Source of the DNA: an uncultured Chromatiaceae bacterium | Lineage (GTDB): Bacteria > Pseudomonadota > Gammaproteobacteria > Tenderiales > Tenderiaceae | Assembly: GCA_947259785.1 (NCBI GenBank) | Contig: CAMYNQ010000002.1 | Coordinates: forward strand, 1-63,912 | Length of the DNA stretch: 63,912 nt | Reading direction: 5' to 3' | In this document: in pieces, positions 63,211-63,912 of the stretch | Numbering within the stretch: position 1 is the stretch's first letter | Layout of the letters: every line of letters begins with the position of its first letter | The notes under the pieces: model-generated | Seen by the model: the letters and a program-made list of their open reading frames with translations, nothing else | Database searches by the model: none | What the model was told of the DNA's origin: nothing | Program-made: the position numbers and the translations under genes

Positions 63211-63574
63211 ATGGAACAAATTTTTCCAGTTTTGACTTGCCAGGCCATGGATATCCGTAATGCTTTCTTTCAACCCAATAATTTATTGCGTCAAGGAACG
63301 GATCAAAGCAATGAAAATAAGCAAAGATTGTATGATTATCGTGGCTTCGTAAAAAATAATTTTTGGAGCAGAAGATCCGTATCTGAATAAATCAGCTGCG
63401 CAAGGGTTTCACGATCTATTTCTAAATACAATACTTTCATTAATCGATCAGGCTGCTCATTTTTTTCAACTAGACAGACCCAACCGGTTAGCAGAAGAAA
63501 TCTTAAGTCCGATAAAGCATAATTATATTTCTGAAGCCGTATTTCTTATTAGATCCAGGAGGCGTTTGCCCTGA
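63211..63574 (+). pseudogene. Possible frameshifted gene of unknown function
   Basis: The ATG at 63211 opens 59 codons (MEQIFPVLTCQAMDIRNAFF... YDYRGFVKNNFW) and stops at 63388. One base later in phase, a protein-like frame reads FGAEDPYLNKSAAQGFHDLFLNTILSLIDQAAHFF... SPIKHNYISEAVFLIRSRRRLP and stops at 63572. Removing one T from the TTTTT run near 63363 joins them into a protein of about 120 residues. I do not recognise the family. Confidence 0.4.
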
Positions 63575-63655
63575 TGATGCGAACGTATAAACTATAGGGC
63601 AATGATTCATCATCAAATCTGAGGTAGCAGCGTCATAAATTATTACCTGAAAATA

Positions 63656-63912
63656 TTGTTTATGCTGGTGGCATTGCATCCTGTAAGCATACAGGCACAA
63701 GAAATGTCGTTTCCTAGCACCAGGCCAACATCACTGGACGCATCCCTCAACAAAGAAATTGACCATGAAAAGGGGTTGCCGGCTACGGAGATCCGGGCAG
63801 AGCGGGCTTTCGCAGTAACTAGTGACGAAAAGACCGCGGAACATCCTTTCTATGGCCACGGCAGTAAGATGGGGTTTGCTGTGGATGGCATACAGGGCAA
63901 GGAATTGGTGCT
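63656..63912 (+). CDS. Partial secreted protein running off the right edge
   Basis: An open frame to the window end. It begins at a TTG (63656) or ATG (63662), giving a signal-like stretch LFMLVALHPVSIQAQE, then STRPTSLDASLNKEIDHEKGLP and HPFYGHGSKMGFAVDGIQGKELVL. The frame is open back to 63623 without a standard ATG, so the start is uncertain. The family is not recognised; the last segment resembles the start of a beta-sandwich domain. The 3' end is outside the window. Confidence 0.5.
   Translation, partial: MFMLVALHPVSIQAQEMSFPSTRPTSLDASLNKEIDHEKGLPATEIRAERAFAVTSDEKTAEHPFYGHGSKMGFAVDGIQGKELV

Noticed and set aside
63503-63700. Minus-strand 65-codon ORF near the right edge
   Set aside because: No SD or family resemblance, and it overlaps better-supported plus-strand frames.

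Overview
The window reads as a chromosomal segment of a gammaproteobacterium. Evidence for this is the gene order recA-recX-alaS-lysC-csrA-tRNA-Ser-tRNA-Arg, the efp/epmA/epmB set, fabA-fabB, a fused rlmKL and a prkA-yeaH-spoVR operon. Heme-rich redox proteins, many pseudogenes and NtrC/sigma54 signals suggest a free-living respiratory or sulfur-oxidiser-like lineage, but I cannot name the species.

Bases 1-24,210 are mostly housekeeping. They hold a DUF3301 protein, a TonB-dependent receptor broken by a one-base shift, an ABC-type binding protein, trmO, fabA, fabB, rlmKL, a VWA membrane protein with a coiled-coil partner, epmB, efp, epmA, a PilZ protein, psd, pncC, thpR, recA (with a LexA box), recX, alaS, lysC, csrA and two tRNAs. 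Bases 24,262-28,400 look like a small acquired block beside tRNA-Arg: structured DNA, a truncated IS3-family element, then an ArsR - CDF transporter - SCO - methyltransferase operon. Bases 28,386-38,663 (minus strand) encode one 3,425-residue surface protein with sixteen 111-residue repeats, a choice-of-anchor-U-like region, a GlyGly-CTERM-like segment and a C-terminal outer-membrane barrel. Bases 39,350-48,803 carry a lipase-like gene, a small secreted protein, a dead HAMP-PAS-GGDEF-EAL gene, a PQQ-type sugar dehydrogenase homologue and the prkA-yeaH-spoVR operon.

The most interesting part is 49,300-59,620, a nitrogen-controlled cluster. Three consensus sigma54 promoters and one weaker candidate drive four units. 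The first encodes a NirB-like FAD/BFD protein fused to a membrane domain, an 11-heme cytochrome c and a DUF3365 heme lipoprotein. The second is an ANTAR antiterminator. The third is a porin. The fourth is an NrtABC-type nitrate transporter. The porin and transporter operons each begin with a leader holding ANTAR-type AxxGxx hexaloop hairpins whose last stem overlaps the 5' arm of an intrinsic terminator. Two NtrC-like boxes upstream of the porin sit at -140 and -108, the glnAp2 geometry. I infer two-tier control: NtrC-sigma54 starts transcription, and nitrate-responsive ANTAR antitermination lets it continue. The membrane flavoprotein/undecaheme pair is a candidate undescribed route for reducing nitrite or a related N-oxide for assimilation.

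Bases 59,648-60,905 are a dead IS4-family element with both inverted repeats. The right end carries small secreted or membrane proteins, a second DUF3365 heme protein, a probably frameshifted unknown gene, and an ORF that runs off the window.
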